A DNA stretch of 41,219 nucleotides, from the NCBI RefSeq assembly GCF_000466385.1, contig NZ_KE952878.1:1-41219 (forward strand), written 5' to 3'. A model generated the notes under the pieces. That model was not told the DNA's origin and made no database searches. It saw nothing but the letters and a program-made list of their open reading frames with translations. The position numbers were made by a program, and so were the translations under genes. Of the stretch, positions 23,942 through 33,905 are shown piece by piece (position 1 is the stretch's first letter; every line of letters begins with the position of its first letter). The DNA is from Aneurinibacillus aneurinilyticus ATCC 12856 (GTDB taxonomy: Bacteria; Bacillota; Bacilli; Aneurinibacillales; Aneurinibacillaceae).

Positions 23942-26283
23942 CGACGCTTTTCGCCGAAGAAGTGTTCAACTTTGAAAAGCAGGTTATCTACTTTCCCGTG
24001 CGTCATCATAGTCCTGCCTGCTCCTATCACTTACAAAGGACAATTGCCGCATATAAACCGGAGATAATTTTGCTAGAAGGCCCGGAGAATAGCGATCATC
24101 TCATTGATATTCTCACTGCGGAAAAAACAAAGCCGCCTGTCAGCATCTACTATGGCTATGCGACGGAGGAACATACATATGTTTGTTACTATCCTTTTCT
24201 CGACTATTCGCCTGAATATGTAGCGCTTAAGGAAGCGGCACAACACGGAATTTCTGCCAAGTTTATTGATCTCAGCTATGGTAGTCGCCTTGAAAGCTTG
24301 AAGCAAGGCCATGATTTGAAGAAAGAAAATAAAAAGCTTTCCTATCATGATGAAACATTGTTGACAGGCTCCTCGTTTATTCGCCGTTTGTGCGAGAAGA
24401 TGAAATATCGTACGTTTGATGAGCTATGGGAAGCTATATTTGAAATTGAAGGCATCAAAAAAGAAACACCGGATTTTGTCCGTGATGTGTTTGCCTATTG
24501 TTATTTATCAAGAATGGCATACGAGGACGATGTTCTTGAAGAGGAAGGAAATTTCGTCCGCGAGGCGCAGATGAAGCGACATATTGAAATGGCGAAACAA
24601 GAATATACGAGAATTCTGGTCGTCACCGGCGGCTTCCATACATACGGTTTAATCGAAGAACGCAATATGACATACAAAGTAAGGAAAGCAGCAGGCGAAA
24701 AGGTATATCCAATGGTGTATACATTCGCGGAAGCGGATCAGCTTAACGGCTATGCGAGCGGTATGCCGTTTGTAAACTATTACGATAAAATCTGGCAGGC
24801 TTTATGCCGGCAAAGTCCCTTTCCTTACACGAAAAGCAATATCAATCTATTGGCAGAGCTGTTGCATATGATACGAAAAAAAGGGGAGAGTGTATCGGTT
24901 GCTGATGCAATTGAGGCGAATGATCTAATTGGCGGACTTGCGTCTCTACGTTCGAAGCGGGAAGGCGGAGCATATGAGTTGCTTGATGCTGTCACATCGG
25001 CATTTACGAAGGGTGAGCGTTCTATTGCTACGTCTGGACCTCTTGAAGCGTTACGGAATATCATGACAGGGAACCGTATCGGTGAAGTGGCTCCAAATGA
25101 ATTGGATGTGCCAATTGTGCGTGACTTCAAAAGCATGTGTAAAAAATACAGGCTACACATTCATACGACAGGAAAAAAGCAAAAGATGCTGGATGTGTAT
25201 GCTAAAGCGTTACATCGTGACAATAGCCGCTTTTTTCATTGCTTGCAGTTTCTAGGAGTCGAATTTTGCGAAAAGGAATCAGGACCGGACTGGGCAAATT
25301 ATAAACACATTAATCTGGTAAGAGAAGGCTGGACATATAGCTATTCTTCCTCTGTCGAAGCAAGGCTTATCGAAAATTCGGTACATGGTGGTAGCATTCG
25401 GGAGGCAGCTATCCATAAGCTTGAAGGTATCATCAAGCAAGTACCTAACCATAACAGCTGTGAGGCAGCGAAGTGGCTGCTGCAAGCCATTTTGATGGGG
25501 CTTGAGGAAATAGGCGGACGGTTGTTTGTTATGGTTGAGGACTATGTTAAGCAGGACAGTTCTTTTCTCTCCCTTTGTCAAACGTTTCATACGCTTACTT
25601 TGCTTTATGAACAAAAACGTTTGTTCGCGTTTACGGAGAGTGAACGTATCGAAAAGCTGATTAGCGAAACATATTATCATGCTGTCAGCAAAATCTATGC
25701 GCTTGCGCAGCCAAATCCGGAAGAAATAGAAGGCATCATCGAGAATTTAAAGCGTCTTTATATGGTAATGATGAAAGAAACCCTGGTACTTGCCGAGGAA
25801 ATCTTCCATGATCAGCTAGGTGAATTGCTTTATGCTAAGACACTTCCGCCTCAACTGGAAGGAGCTGTTGCGGCTATTTTGTTTAATCTCAACCTGCTTG
25901 AGCGGGAGGAGATTGTCCAGCGTGCGAGAGCGTATATGTTCGGAACAACGGAAAAAATGATGTTGACAGCTCGCTACTTACAAGGAGTATTTATGATTGC
26001 CCGCGATGTCTTTTTATATGATGAGCAATTACTCGCCGATCTGGATTATGTGATAAATGGTCTTTCCTATGAAGACTTTTTACAGATAGCACCTGAATTA
26101 AAACTTGCTTTTACGTATTTTAGCCCAATGGAGATCATCACAATCTCGGAAAATGTGGCAAATCTCTATCAGACAAACATCGTAGAAATAAATGGCCCTG
26201 CGCTGGATGAACGGATGCTAATAAAGGCGAAAAATCTTGACCGGACAATTCGGAAGGAGTTTGCCAGATGGAATCTCGTATGA
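23929..26283 (+). CDS. DUF5682 family protein (YehM-like), possible TraB/EreA-fold enzyme
   Basis: A 784-residue protein. The N-terminal 250 residues carry VIYFPVRHHSPACSYHL (His26-His27), ILLEGPENSDHL (Glu50) and VVTGGFHTYGL (His237). These are spaced like the conserved G-x-x-H / E-x-P / G-x-x-H motifs of the TraB-TIKI-EreA-ChaN superfamily, some of which are metal-dependent hydrolases. The remaining 530 residues are helical and unrecognised. The ATG at 23929 overlaps the MoxR stop, indicating coupling; a GTG at 23902 is an alternative. It overlaps the vWA gene by 16 bp. The biochemical activity is inferred and untested. Confidence 0.85.
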   Translation: MDQITTLFAEEVFNFEKQVIYFPVRHHSPACSYHLQRTIAAYKPEIILLEGPENSDHLIDILTAEKTKPPVSIYYGYATEEHTYVCYYPFLDYSPEYVALKEAAQHGISAKFIDLSYGSRLESLKQGHDLKKENKKLSYHDETLLTGSSFIRRLCEKMKYRTFDELWEAIFEIEGIKKETPDFVRDVFAYCYLSRMAYEDDVLEEEGNFVREAQMKRHIEMAKQEYTRILVVTGGFHTYGLIEERNMTYKVRKAAGEKVYPMVYTFAEADQLNGYASGMPFVNYYDKIWQALCRQSPFPYTKSNINLLAELLHMIRKKGESVSVADAIEANDLIGGLASLRSKREGGAYELLDAVTSAFTKGERSIATSGPLEALRNIMTGNRIGEVAPNELDVPIVRDFKSMCKKYRLHIHTTGKKQKMLDVYAKALHRDNSRFFHCLQFLGVEFCEKESGPDWANYKHINLVREGWTYSYSSSVEARLIENSVHGGSIREAAIHKLEGIIKQVPNHNSCEAAKWLLQAILMGLEEIGGRLFVMVEDYVKQDSSFLSLCQTFHTLTLLYEQKRLFAFTESERIEKLISETYYHAVSKIYALAQPNPEEIEGIIENLKRLYMVMMKETLVLAEEIFHDQLGELLYAKTLPPQLEGAVAAILFNLNLLEREEIVQRARAYMFGTTEKMMLTARYLQGVFMIARDVFLYDEQLLADLDYVINGLSYEDFLQIAPELKLAFTYFSPMEIITISENVANLYQTNIVEINGPALDERMLIKAKNLDRTIRKEFARWNLV

Positions 26284-27401
26284 AGCAAGAAAATGTGAAT
26301 CGTTGGCGGTTACTTCTGGGGCAGAATGCTGCTGGTCCGCTGACCGGCATCGAAGGGTATGAAGAAGCGAGCTTTGTCTACAAAGAAGTTGACGAGATTT
26401 TACACTATTTGTACGGACGGGAATATGGCGATGAACGGGGATATCGCCAGGGGGGACAGGAAGGTTCCTCGCTTACGGTTCCTGCCTGGTTGAGTAAAAT
26501 TCGTACTGTTTTTCCGAAGGAAACGGTTGAGATTTTAGAAAAGCAGGCACTAGAGAGATACAATATGACCGAATTGTTGACCGATCGGGCAGTACTTGAA
26601 AGTTTGGAACCGAATATGCATTTGCTTAAAAGCATTTTACAGTTTAAAGGGTACATGAAAGGTCAAGTCATCCAAAGTGCTAAAGAAATCGTTCGTAAAG
26701 TGGTTGAGGAAATAAAAAGAAATCTCGAATCAGAAATTCAGACAAGCATAATCGGTGCGATAAACCGTCAAAAACGGGGCTATAGCAAATCATTAAAAAA
26801 TTTTGATGTGCAAAGAACGATTATCAAAAATCTAAAAAACTATGATCGGAAAAATAAGCGGTTCATCCTTGAACAGCTGTATTTTCATAGCAATGTTCAG
26901 CAGTATAATAAGTGGAATATCGTTATTCTTGTCGATGAAAGCGGCAGTATGCTTGACTCGGTTATTTATAGTGCTGTTATGGCAAGTATTTTCAGCAAGC
27001 TAGCCGCTTTGAAAACAAATCTTGTCATCTTTGATACCAAAGTAGTAGACCTAAGCAGCCAGCTCGAAGATCCGATTGATTTGCTAATGAGCGTACAGCT
27101 AGGCGGGGGTACACACATTGCCAAAGCGCTTAAATACGGCAATACGCTGCTAGAGAATCCGGGCAGAACAATTTTTATTCTTGTTAGTGATCTGGAAGAG
27201 GGATATTCCATGCATGAGATGTACCGTGCAGCTCAGGCCATTATTGATACTGGATGCAAATTTCTTGTACTAACTGCTCTCGATTTTGCAGGCAATGTAC
27301 ATTATAACAAGCAAGCGGCCCGTAGGTTGGCGGATATGGGGGCGCATGTGGCTGCACTTACACCTAATGAATTGGCGCAGTGGATCGGTAAGATTATTTG
27401 A
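26268..27401 (+). CDS. vWA domain protein (YehP-like), MoxR partner
   Basis: A 377-residue protein. The N-terminal 215 residues are helical and basic, typical of CoxE/YehP-type adaptors. A C-terminal von Willebrand A domain (about 216-377) has an intact metal-ion site: Asp223, Ser225 and Ser227 in ILVDESGSM, Thr282 in GGGTHI and Asp308 in LVSDLEEG. Such proteins bind targets through divalent metal and are loaded by MoxR ATPases. AAGGAG lies nine bases before the ATG, inside the DUF5682 gene. It is followed closely by the first DUF4132 gene. Confidence 0.92.
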   Translation: MESRMKQENVNRWRLLLGQNAAGPLTGIEGYEEASFVYKEVDEILHYLYGREYGDERGYRQGGQEGSSLTVPAWLSKIRTVFPKETVEILEKQALERYNMTELLTDRAVLESLEPNMHLLKSILQFKGYMKGQVIQSAKEIVRKVVEEIKRNLESEIQTSIIGAINRQKRGYSKSLKNFDVQRTIIKNLKNYDRKNKRFILEQLYFHSNVQQYNKWNIVILVDESGSMLDSVIYSAVMASIFSKLAALKTNLVIFDTKVVDLSSQLEDPIDLLMSVQLGGGTHIAKALKYGNTLLENPGRTIFILVSDLEEGYSMHEMYRAAQAIIDTGCKFLVLTALDFAGNVHYNKQAARRLADMGAHVAALTPNELAQWIGKII

Positions 27402-27424
27402 TAAGGAAAAGAGGGGGAAAGGAT

Positions 27425-30400
27425 ATGTTATTTAAAAGCAAGCAGGCGCCACTTATTACGGCATTCGCTACGGTATGTAAACGAGAATGCAAAATTGACG
27501 CCGAGCAATATGAGCAAATTATCGATTATGTAGCCGGAGAATGCGAGACACTTCCGGAGCTTTCGAGCCAGCGTATATATATGTACGATTTTGAATCAAC
27601 GATAAAAAAGATGTGGAAGCAAGGCATGGAAGCAGAATATTTCCGTGCGCTGCAAGTGCTCTATCGGATGAGTGCTACACAAAGTAGAAAAATGGAAGTT
27701 ATTTCTTTGTACATTGGAGAGTCCCTTATATTTAACAAGCTGCACGGGGAAGAGGATGTACCAGCTAAGCTTTATGAACGGGCGGAAAAGCTGAAAACGA
27801 TACGGGATGTACTTGGGGAAGAAGCGATTCGCATATATGCGGAACATTTCATAAAGGAGGCAAAGGCGGAGCTGGCACGGTCAGCAGGCGCTCCGCGGTC
27901 TGCAGGCTTAACAGTCGACATGGTTAATTTATTGCTTGAATGCAAAGTTATTTCCCTGCTCCATTCTTCGTATTTGGAGATGATAAAAGCAGATATCCAT
28001 CCTTTTATTTATTACCTTGTTACAGAGAACCATGCAGAGGTTTCCGAAGAAGTGGACCGTATGACTGAGGAGCTATGTACATCTCCTTTGCCAGCCGGAG
28101 CTTCTATCACCTATCTGGAGTTAGAGAAGGCCTTCCGGGAGAAAAGGAAGGGACAGGTAGGCAAAGAAACACTGCCAGCTAAAGAATATAAATTGTATAT
28201 CACACTGCTATGCACAGGCTTGCTTTATAAAGTCAACCTGCATGGAAGCAAAGAAAACTTTTTGCATCAGGCAGATGCCAGCGATCAGAAGCTACTCGAT
28301 GCTTTAGCTGTGTTGTATGATGTTATTCCGCTCGATCTTATTGACACGCTTCTCTTATCGGATATACCACAGGGCGAACAAATAGCGTATATGGAAGATG
28401 TGCTGACGGATATTTTACCGGCAACCGAACCGTATCTTTTGCTCTTGTCTTTACTTGCTATATTTAGAAAGGATGAGATTGCATGGGATACGGCTGAGCA
28501 AAGCATTATAGAAAACCCTGAGAAAGCCGAGCGAGTTTTGTGTATAATCGCCAATTCGATGATTAAGGGTTATATTTACAAAACGCTACAGGAACAAGGC
28601 GTGGATATGTCCCATTATGCATCTGATCTTGATGCGTTTTTTGTGCCGGCTATGTTTACGAAAAGCAAGCGTGTAAGGACTTTTTATCGCTATATAACAG
28701 GCGGTAGTTCACTAGAGGAAGCATTAGAGCAGAAGGTGCTGAATTCGAGACATTTACATGATGCGGTTTTGTTATTGAGCTTTTTCGAAGTTCGGCATGA
28801 ATTTTGCCGAAGACTGTTCATCCTATTTAGTCATTATGAAGAAACCGAATACAACTATGTCAAGCTACTCAGCCATTTTTGTGATTCGTTCGGAGATAAG
28901 GTTACACTTTTAATGGAAGCCTATATGAACGACCCTGAAGTGAATGCGGAGCAATTTCTTTTTAATATATTTGATTTCCGTTCTTCTTACTGGAACAAAT
29001 TTACGAACGATGATTATAAAAAGATAATTATGAGCAATAAAGAAAGCATACTATGTATTTATGGGAAATTGCCCGTCGAGGAAAGAATACTTGTGCTAGA
29101 GACCTTGTTTGAACAGAAAAAACAGCTTGAACCGTCCTTTTTATATCAAGTGCTGCAGCTTGGATTGCATGATACATCAAAAAAAGCGAGTGCGATTGCT
29201 GTCGCTGAATTCATAGAGACAAGAGATAAAGAGTTGTATATACATCTATATAAAACTGAAAAGAAAGCCAAAGTGAAAGAACTGGCACTTGATGCTTTGC
29301 GAAATATAGACGGGTATAAAGATGTATATCGTGAATTGCTAGCGAATGAAAAAAACAAAAAGTTTACGGAGCTATTACAGCAATTTATCGAAGCGGAAGA
29401 CGTAAGTCTTGCGAACGCACATGCGAATGTAGCAAAGATGATTGATAAGCGTAAATTAGCACGTTTGAAGTGGCTTGCTATTCAGCAGTTGCCTGATCTA
29501 GTTGAGCAGTCTGGACAACCATTTAGTCAGGACATGAAAGAATACATTCTTAGCCATTCAGTAGATTTTGCAACGGAACCAAGTCCTAAAGCGCTGGAGA
29601 TGAAAGAATATGCTACCCCACAATCTTTAGGAGAGTTTGCTATCGGTATTCTTCAAGCATGGATGGACAACGGATCGCCTGCCAAAGAAAAATGGGTACT
29701 GCCTCTTTGCGCTACTTTTGGCGATTACCGTATTACTGATATATTGGCTAAACAAATCAAAGAGTGGACAGAGCAAGGCCGTGGAGCGATTGCTTCAGAA
29801 GCTGTCAAGGCGCTAGCCTTCATGTCGGACACAACTGCCCTGCGTATGATTGATCAACTCAAGCACACAGTCAAAAATCGTCAGGTGAAAAAGGCAGCAG
29901 CAGATGCGCTATTGATGGCAGCTCAGCATTTGAACATCACTCCAGAGGAGCTAGAGGATCGTCTTGTTCCGAATTTGGGCTTTGATGAGACAGGTACGCG
30001 TACATTCAATTATGGACAGCGTACGTTTACTGTAAAGGTGAACAATGAACTGGAGATTGTTGTTACGAATGATGAAAATGGAAAAATACTAAAAAATCTG
30101 CCTAAACCGACGCAAACGGACGATGTAGAGCTGGCGGAGCAGGCTCGCGAAGAGATGAAGCTGCTAAAAAAGGAATTAAAAAATGCTATCAAGATTCAGA
30201 GCATGCGCCTGGAGAATGCTCTGTCAACTAATCGTCTGTGGAGTACGAATGACTGGAAAAATCTATTTGTGAACAATGTATTAATGCAAAGGTTTGCGAT
30301 CGGTTTAATCTGGGGTGTATATGAGGAGGACCGATTGCAAGAAACATTCCGTTATATGGAGGATGGCACATTTAATACAAGCGATGAGGAAGAATACGAA

Positions 30401-30901
30401 TGGCAGGAAGATGTACGAATCGGCCTTGTTCATCCGCTTGAGCTGACACCGGAAGTACTGGAAGCATGGCGAACCCAATTGGAAGACTATGAGATTGCGC
30501 AACCGATCATTCAGTTGGAGCGCCCACTGTTTTTCCCGACAAAGGAAGAATGCGAAATGAAAGCAGTGGCCCGTTTTACAGAACACGAATATGCACCGGG
30601 TACTTTTGCTAATCGGATGGAGAAGCTGGGATGGTACAAGGGTGTTCCGCAAGATGCCGGTTTTTATACAGAGTTTTATAAAGAGTACGGCAATATTATT
30701 GTTGAGCTGCTGTTTAGCGGCACAAGCATTAGCTATTACGAAGGTATGGAGGATATTCATTTAGAAGAATTGGCCTTCTATCGAAATCATTTTGAACGCT
30801 ACCATTATTACAGGAAAGAATCCCGGCTTGATATAGCCACCATACCGCCTCGTATATTCAGCGAAACGTTATATGATATTACCCGGGCAACTGAAAAATA
30901 G
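27425..30901 (+). CDS. HEAT-repeat / DUF4132 protein (YehI-like), first copy
   Basis: A 1158-residue cytosolic protein. A long helical-repeat region (about 1-830) includes HEAT-like units around 590-660 and 770-830 (VKALAFMSDTTALRMIDQL, VKKAAADALLMAAQHL). The C-terminal DUF4132 domain begins LVPNLGFDETGTRTFNYGQR, followed by KILKNLPKPTQTDD, the helix IQSMRLENAL, IGLVHPLELTPE and IIQLERPLFFP. DUF4132 is the domain of E. coli YehI (formerly MolR). ATG at 27425 follows GAGGGGGAAAGG. It is likely a target or scaffold of the MoxR-vWA pair. No catalytic motif was seen. Confidence 0.85.
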   Translation: MLFKSKQAPLITAFATVCKRECKIDAEQYEQIIDYVAGECETLPELSSQRIYMYDFESTIKKMWKQGMEAEYFRALQVLYRMSATQSRKMEVISLYIGESLIFNKLHGEEDVPAKLYERAEKLKTIRDVLGEEAIRIYAEHFIKEAKAELARSAGAPRSAGLTVDMVNLLLECKVISLLHSSYLEMIKADIHPFIYYLVTENHAEVSEEVDRMTEELCTSPLPAGASITYLELEKAFREKRKGQVGKETLPAKEYKLYITLLCTGLLYKVNLHGSKENFLHQADASDQKLLDALAVLYDVIPLDLIDTLLLSDIPQGEQIAYMEDVLTDILPATEPYLLLLSLLAIFRKDEIAWDTAEQSIIENPEKAERVLCIIANSMIKGYIYKTLQEQGVDMSHYASDLDAFFVPAMFTKSKRVRTFYRYITGGSSLEEALEQKVLNSRHLHDAVLLLSFFEVRHEFCRRLFILFSHYEETEYNYVKLLSHFCDSFGDKVTLLMEAYMNDPEVNAEQFLFNIFDFRSSYWNKFTNDDYKKIIMSNKESILCIYGKLPVEERILVLETLFEQKKQLEPSFLYQVLQLGLHDTSKKASAIAVAEFIETRDKELYIHLYKTEKKAKVKELALDALRNIDGYKDVYRELLANEKNKKFTELLQQFIEAEDVSLANAHANVAKMIDKRKLARLKWLAIQQLPDLVEQSGQPFSQDMKEYILSHSVDFATEPSPKALEMKEYATPQSLGEFAIGILQAWMDNGSPAKEKWVLPLCATFGDYRITDILAKQIKEWTEQGRGAIASEAVKALAFMSDTTALRMIDQLKHTVKNRQVKKAAADALLMAAQHLNITPEELEDRLVPNLGFDETGTRTFNYGQRTFTVKVNNELEIVVTNDENGKILKNLPKPTQTDDVELAEQAREEMKLLKKELKNAIKIQSMRLENALSTNRLWSTNDWKNLFVNNVLMQRFAIGLIWGVYEEDRLQETFRYMEDGTFNTSDEEEYEWQEDVRIGLVHPLELTPEVLEAWRTQLEDYEIAQPIIQLERPLFFPTKEECEMKAVARFTEHEYAPGTFANRMEKLGWYKGVPQDAGFYTEFYKEYGNIIVELLFSGTSISYYEGMEDIHLEELAFYRNHFERYHYYRKESRLDIATIPPRIFSETLYDITRATEK

Positions 30902-30923
30902 CAGATGAATGGCTGAGGTGTAT

Positions 30924-32552
30924 ATGGTACATGTAAAGGAGAGGTTTGAACAATTTATTGCGCTTTGCAGCGAAGAGTATTTAACTACGCATGCTAATAA
31001 GGGCTTGTATAAACGGGCGATAAAAGAAATCGAGAAAGGAACCACCGTGCACTATGAGTTCTCGGATGAGCATGTCAACTGCACGCTTAATGACGGGACG
31101 CTTTGTCAGCTTCAGGATCGTATCGACAAATTCTTATGTTCTTGTCCGTCTGATAAAATTTGCAAACATGTGATCATCGCTATCCTCTATTACACACAAA
31201 CTGAGGAATTGGTAACAGAAGAAAGAAAAGGCGATTTTACCTGGCTTTTGGCATTATCCGCAGAGAATATTTGCAAACATTTCAGTGAGGTACAAATAGA
31301 TGAGGTGCTTTTTCGGCTGCATTATCCGGAAGAAATCGAGACGCGGGAAAGTGGGTTCCTTGCGATTAAACTGAAGGAGCAGAACATAGAGGTTACGTTT
31401 GAGGAAGAAGCAGATTTCGGATCAAGTACGTGCAGCTGCAAGGCAAAAGAAAGCTGTGTTCACCGCTTGGAGTCGCTTCTGCGCTATCGTTTGGCGCATC
31501 ATGTTACCGACATGCCAGTGATGAAGGTGGACGTAAACGTGTCAATGGACGTAGTGGAGGACTGCAAACGAATTCTTGCAGAAATTATCAGCTTCGGATT
31601 AGCCAAGCTTCCACAAGGGATATGCGACCGCTTGGAGGTGCTCGCCATTGCTGCCCGCACCGGAAATTTGCCGAATTTGGAGCGGGGAATCCGATGTCTG
31701 CATGGAGAACTGGACCTTTTCTTTAAAAGGCATGTCCGTTTTTCAAAAGAGACTTTTTTAAGACGGCTGACCGAAGCTTATGTAAGTGCGATTGCGCTGG
31801 AAAAAGAGTTGCCTGTAGAGCAGATGAAACAGGTTATTGGACGTTTTAGAAGCAAGTATTATACGATTCCGCGTCTGGAATTGTATGCTCTGGGTGCCAA
31901 TCCGTGGGAAACGCGTTCCGGTTATAAGGGAATTACATATTATTTTTATGCGCTAGAGGAGAAACGAATTTATACGTATACAGATGCCCGTCCCGTGTAT
32001 TATGAGGATGCCCGTTTTCAATTTGCCGAGCAATACAGAAAAACGGCTTCCTGGAGTGGCGGAATGACAATGCATGATGTATCCAAGTCCCACATCATAC
32101 TGCGGAACTGCAAAGTTAACCGTGAACGGCGTCTATCTGCAAGCGAGGAAACGCTCGCGATTATGTTGGAACGACGGGATATTGAGGATATGCAAATAGG
32201 CTCTTATCTTGTTACAGATTGGAGGCAGATGGGCACGAATGTTTCACTTGCTTTATTTGGAAGCAAGCAGGACGACATATTGCTTCTACAGGTGAAAAAA
32301 ATCAAACATATTCATTTCGAGCAAGCAACGCAAAACCTGCTATTGACAGCCGAGGATAAGGATGGGAATACACTGGATTTAACAATTGCATATACGGGAG
32401 AATTGGCAAACAGGATTCGGCATCTGGAAAAGAGCAGGGAGCTGCGGAACCTCCATGATTTTTATATCCTGGTACAACGCTACGGTACGGTCTACTATCC
32501 AATTAGTTTTTTAAAAGGTACCATGCTAACGAACATCAAGCTGGATGTATAG
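30924..32552 (+). CDS. Tandem SWIM zinc-finger protein (YehQ-like)
   Basis: A 542-residue protein with two SWIM motifs of identical spacing, C-x-C-x5-C-x-H: Cys72, Cys74, Cys80, His82 (CSCPSDKICKH) and Cys170, Cys172, Cys178, His180 (CSCKAKESCVH). SWIM domains bind zinc and mediate DNA or protein contacts. The rest is unrecognised; aromatic residues are rich around 330-370. ATG at 30924 has GAGG five bases upstream; an ATG at 30909 lacks a ribosome site. It is the homologue in position and type of E. coli yehQ. It begins 22 bp after the DUF4132 gene. Confidence 0.85.
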   Translation: MVHVKERFEQFIALCSEEYLTTHANKGLYKRAIKEIEKGTTVHYEFSDEHVNCTLNDGTLCQLQDRIDKFLCSCPSDKICKHVIIAILYYTQTEELVTEERKGDFTWLLALSAENICKHFSEVQIDEVLFRLHYPEEIETRESGFLAIKLKEQNIEVTFEEEADFGSSTCSCKAKESCVHRLESLLRYRLAHHVTDMPVMKVDVNVSMDVVEDCKRILAEIISFGLAKLPQGICDRLEVLAIAARTGNLPNLERGIRCLHGELDLFFKRHVRFSKETFLRRLTEAYVSAIALEKELPVEQMKQVIGRFRSKYYTIPRLELYALGANPWETRSGYKGITYYFYALEEKRIYTYTDARPVYYEDARFQFAEQYRKTASWSGGMTMHDVSKSHIILRNCKVNRERRLSASEETLAIMLERRDIEDMQIGSYLVTDWRQMGTNVSLALFGSKQDDILLLQVKKIKHIHFEQATQNLLLTAEDKDGNTLDLTIAYTGELANRIRHLEKSRELRNLHDFYILVQRYGTVYYPISFLKGTMLTNIKLDV

Positions 32553-32566
32553 GAGCGTAATATTTA

Positions 32567-32851
32567 ATGAAGGAATGGATTGGACATGTCAATGATTGGC
32601 TGGAACGAATACTATTAAAAGGCATCGGACAATTGGATATAGACGATGTGAAGCAACTCGAAAGATTGAGCAATGAGGTCAAGGGGCTAAACATGGACTT
32701 TCTGGCTCAACTGCTAACACATCTTGCAGTTGAAGGCAGGCGGTATGTATGGGGGGACGCACAGACAAATCTGGCTACGCTTGTACAAAGCTATTTTTAT
32801 GTATGCCAGTATAGCCAACTGCTTGCGGAAAACGATGAACAAGAATCATAA
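32567..32851 (+). CDS. Small helical protein of unknown function
   Basis: A 94-residue, mostly alpha-helical, mildly acidic protein with no membrane segment (WIGHVNDWLERILLKGIGQL, then LTHLAVEGRRYVWGD). I do not recognise a family. It has a GGAG ribosome site, lies 14 bp after the SWIM gene and 13 bp before the DUF1963 gene. The tight packing supports it as a real component of the cluster, perhaps a partner of the SWIM protein. Confidence 0.75.
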   Translation: MKEWIGHVNDWLERILLKGIGQLDIDDVKQLERLSNEVKGLNMDFLAQLLTHLAVEGRRYVWGDAQTNLATLVQSYFYVCQYSQLLAENDEQES

Positions 32852-32864
32852 GGAGCAAATGTAG

Positions 32865-33743
32865 ATGAAATTTGATCATAAGAAACTGGATAAGCTAATC
32901 GCAAAAAACGGATTGGACGAATGCAAACAATACATTTATGACAATGCCAGAAGCATCATCCAATTATCTCTTCTGGGAGAAGAAACGTATGGAAACATTG
33001 GGAACTCACGGATTGTTGGATATCCAGATTTACCTACAGGCATGGAATGGCCTGAAACAGAGGATGGGGAACGAATGACATTCATTGCCCAGCTTAATCT
33101 TAAGGATATTAAGCCGCTGGACAGGGAAGGCTTGCTGCCGGAAGCGGGTATTCTGTATTTCTTCATGGGATTAGATGAACCGTCCTACAATATTGAACAT
33201 AAGGTTATTTATGTTGAAAACACGGCAGAGCTTGCAAAATGTGAAATAGATGAGGTCTCAGTATTGGAAGAAACATACGGCGAATTTGTATCGTATCGTT
33301 TATCAGCCAAAGAAATTATCCAGTTGCCGACATATGCCTATATGAACAATGAACAGATTTCTGGGGACGATACTCTGTATGACAGATATAGCAATATGGA
33401 GAGTGAGTTATTTGACAGAGATGAGAGCTATATTGGACATCTATACGGCTATCCAGAGGGACAGCATGATGACTGCGAGCTTGAAGCGGCGTTGATGATC
33501 GTTGCTGCAGAGGAATACGGCTATAAAGAAGAGGAAATCGATAAGCTTGTTCAGCATTTTAGCGGCGATAAGAAGAAGGCACAGCAAGAGATTGATGACA
33601 TGATTATGCTGCTTGAAGTTGACTCAAGTGATGCTGTTGGGTTTTGCTGGTGGGATTGCGGTGTTATCCACTTTTTTATCCGCCGGGAGGATTTGGTGAA
33701 CCGAAAGTTCGATAATACCTACTTGTCCCTTTATTCAAGCTGA
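32865..33743 (+). CDS. DUF1963 (YwqG-like) protein
   Basis: A 292-residue protein. Family signatures are SRIVGYPDLPTGMEWPETED, FIAQLNLKDIKPLD and GILYFFMG near the N-terminus, HLYGYPEGQHDD in the middle and the closing VGFCWWDCGVIHFFIRREDL. In Bacillus, ywqG lies beside a toxin locus, and DUF1963 proteins are often grouped with immunity-type proteins. The biochemical role is unknown. AAGGAGCAAAT precedes the ATG. It lies inside the MoxR/vWA cluster between two unrelated small proteins. Confidence 0.82.
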   Translation: MKFDHKKLDKLIAKNGLDECKQYIYDNARSIIQLSLLGEETYGNIGNSRIVGYPDLPTGMEWPETEDGERMTFIAQLNLKDIKPLDREGLLPEAGILYFFMGLDEPSYNIEHKVIYVENTAELAKCEIDEVSVLEETYGEFVSYRLSAKEIIQLPTYAYMNNEQISGDDTLYDRYSNMESELFDRDESYIGHLYGYPEGQHDDCELEAALMIVAAEEYGYKEEEIDKLVQHFSGDKKKAQQEIDDMIMLLEVDSSDAVGFCWWDCGVIHFFIRREDLVNRKFDNTYLSLYSS

Positions 33744-33774
33744 TAAGAATGGATAAAGGAAAAGGGATGAGCAA

Positions 33775-33890
33775 ATGGAAGAAATTCAACCGGTTTCGAT
33801 ATGGATTGGCATAGCGGACATGTTTTCGACGCGACAGTTGATGGTGCCAGGATATTTTATTTAGGAACAGTACCGTTTGACAAGTCATAG
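33775..33890 (+). pseudogene. Remnant of a small gene (two short overlapping frames)
   Basis: A well-placed AAAAGGG site precedes an ATG at 33775, which opens MEEIQPVSIWIG and stops after 29 codons (33864). In another frame the same stretch reads DMDWHSGHVFDATVDG, then ARIFYLGTVPFDKS, ending at 33890. Each half looks like genuine protein, so this may be a gene with an internal deletion and frameshift. The N-terminal part faintly recalls Imm22-type immunity proteins, a weak impression. It is flanked by intact genes of the cluster. Confidence 0.4.
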
Positions 33891-33905
33891 AATCGAGGTG
33901 GAGGT

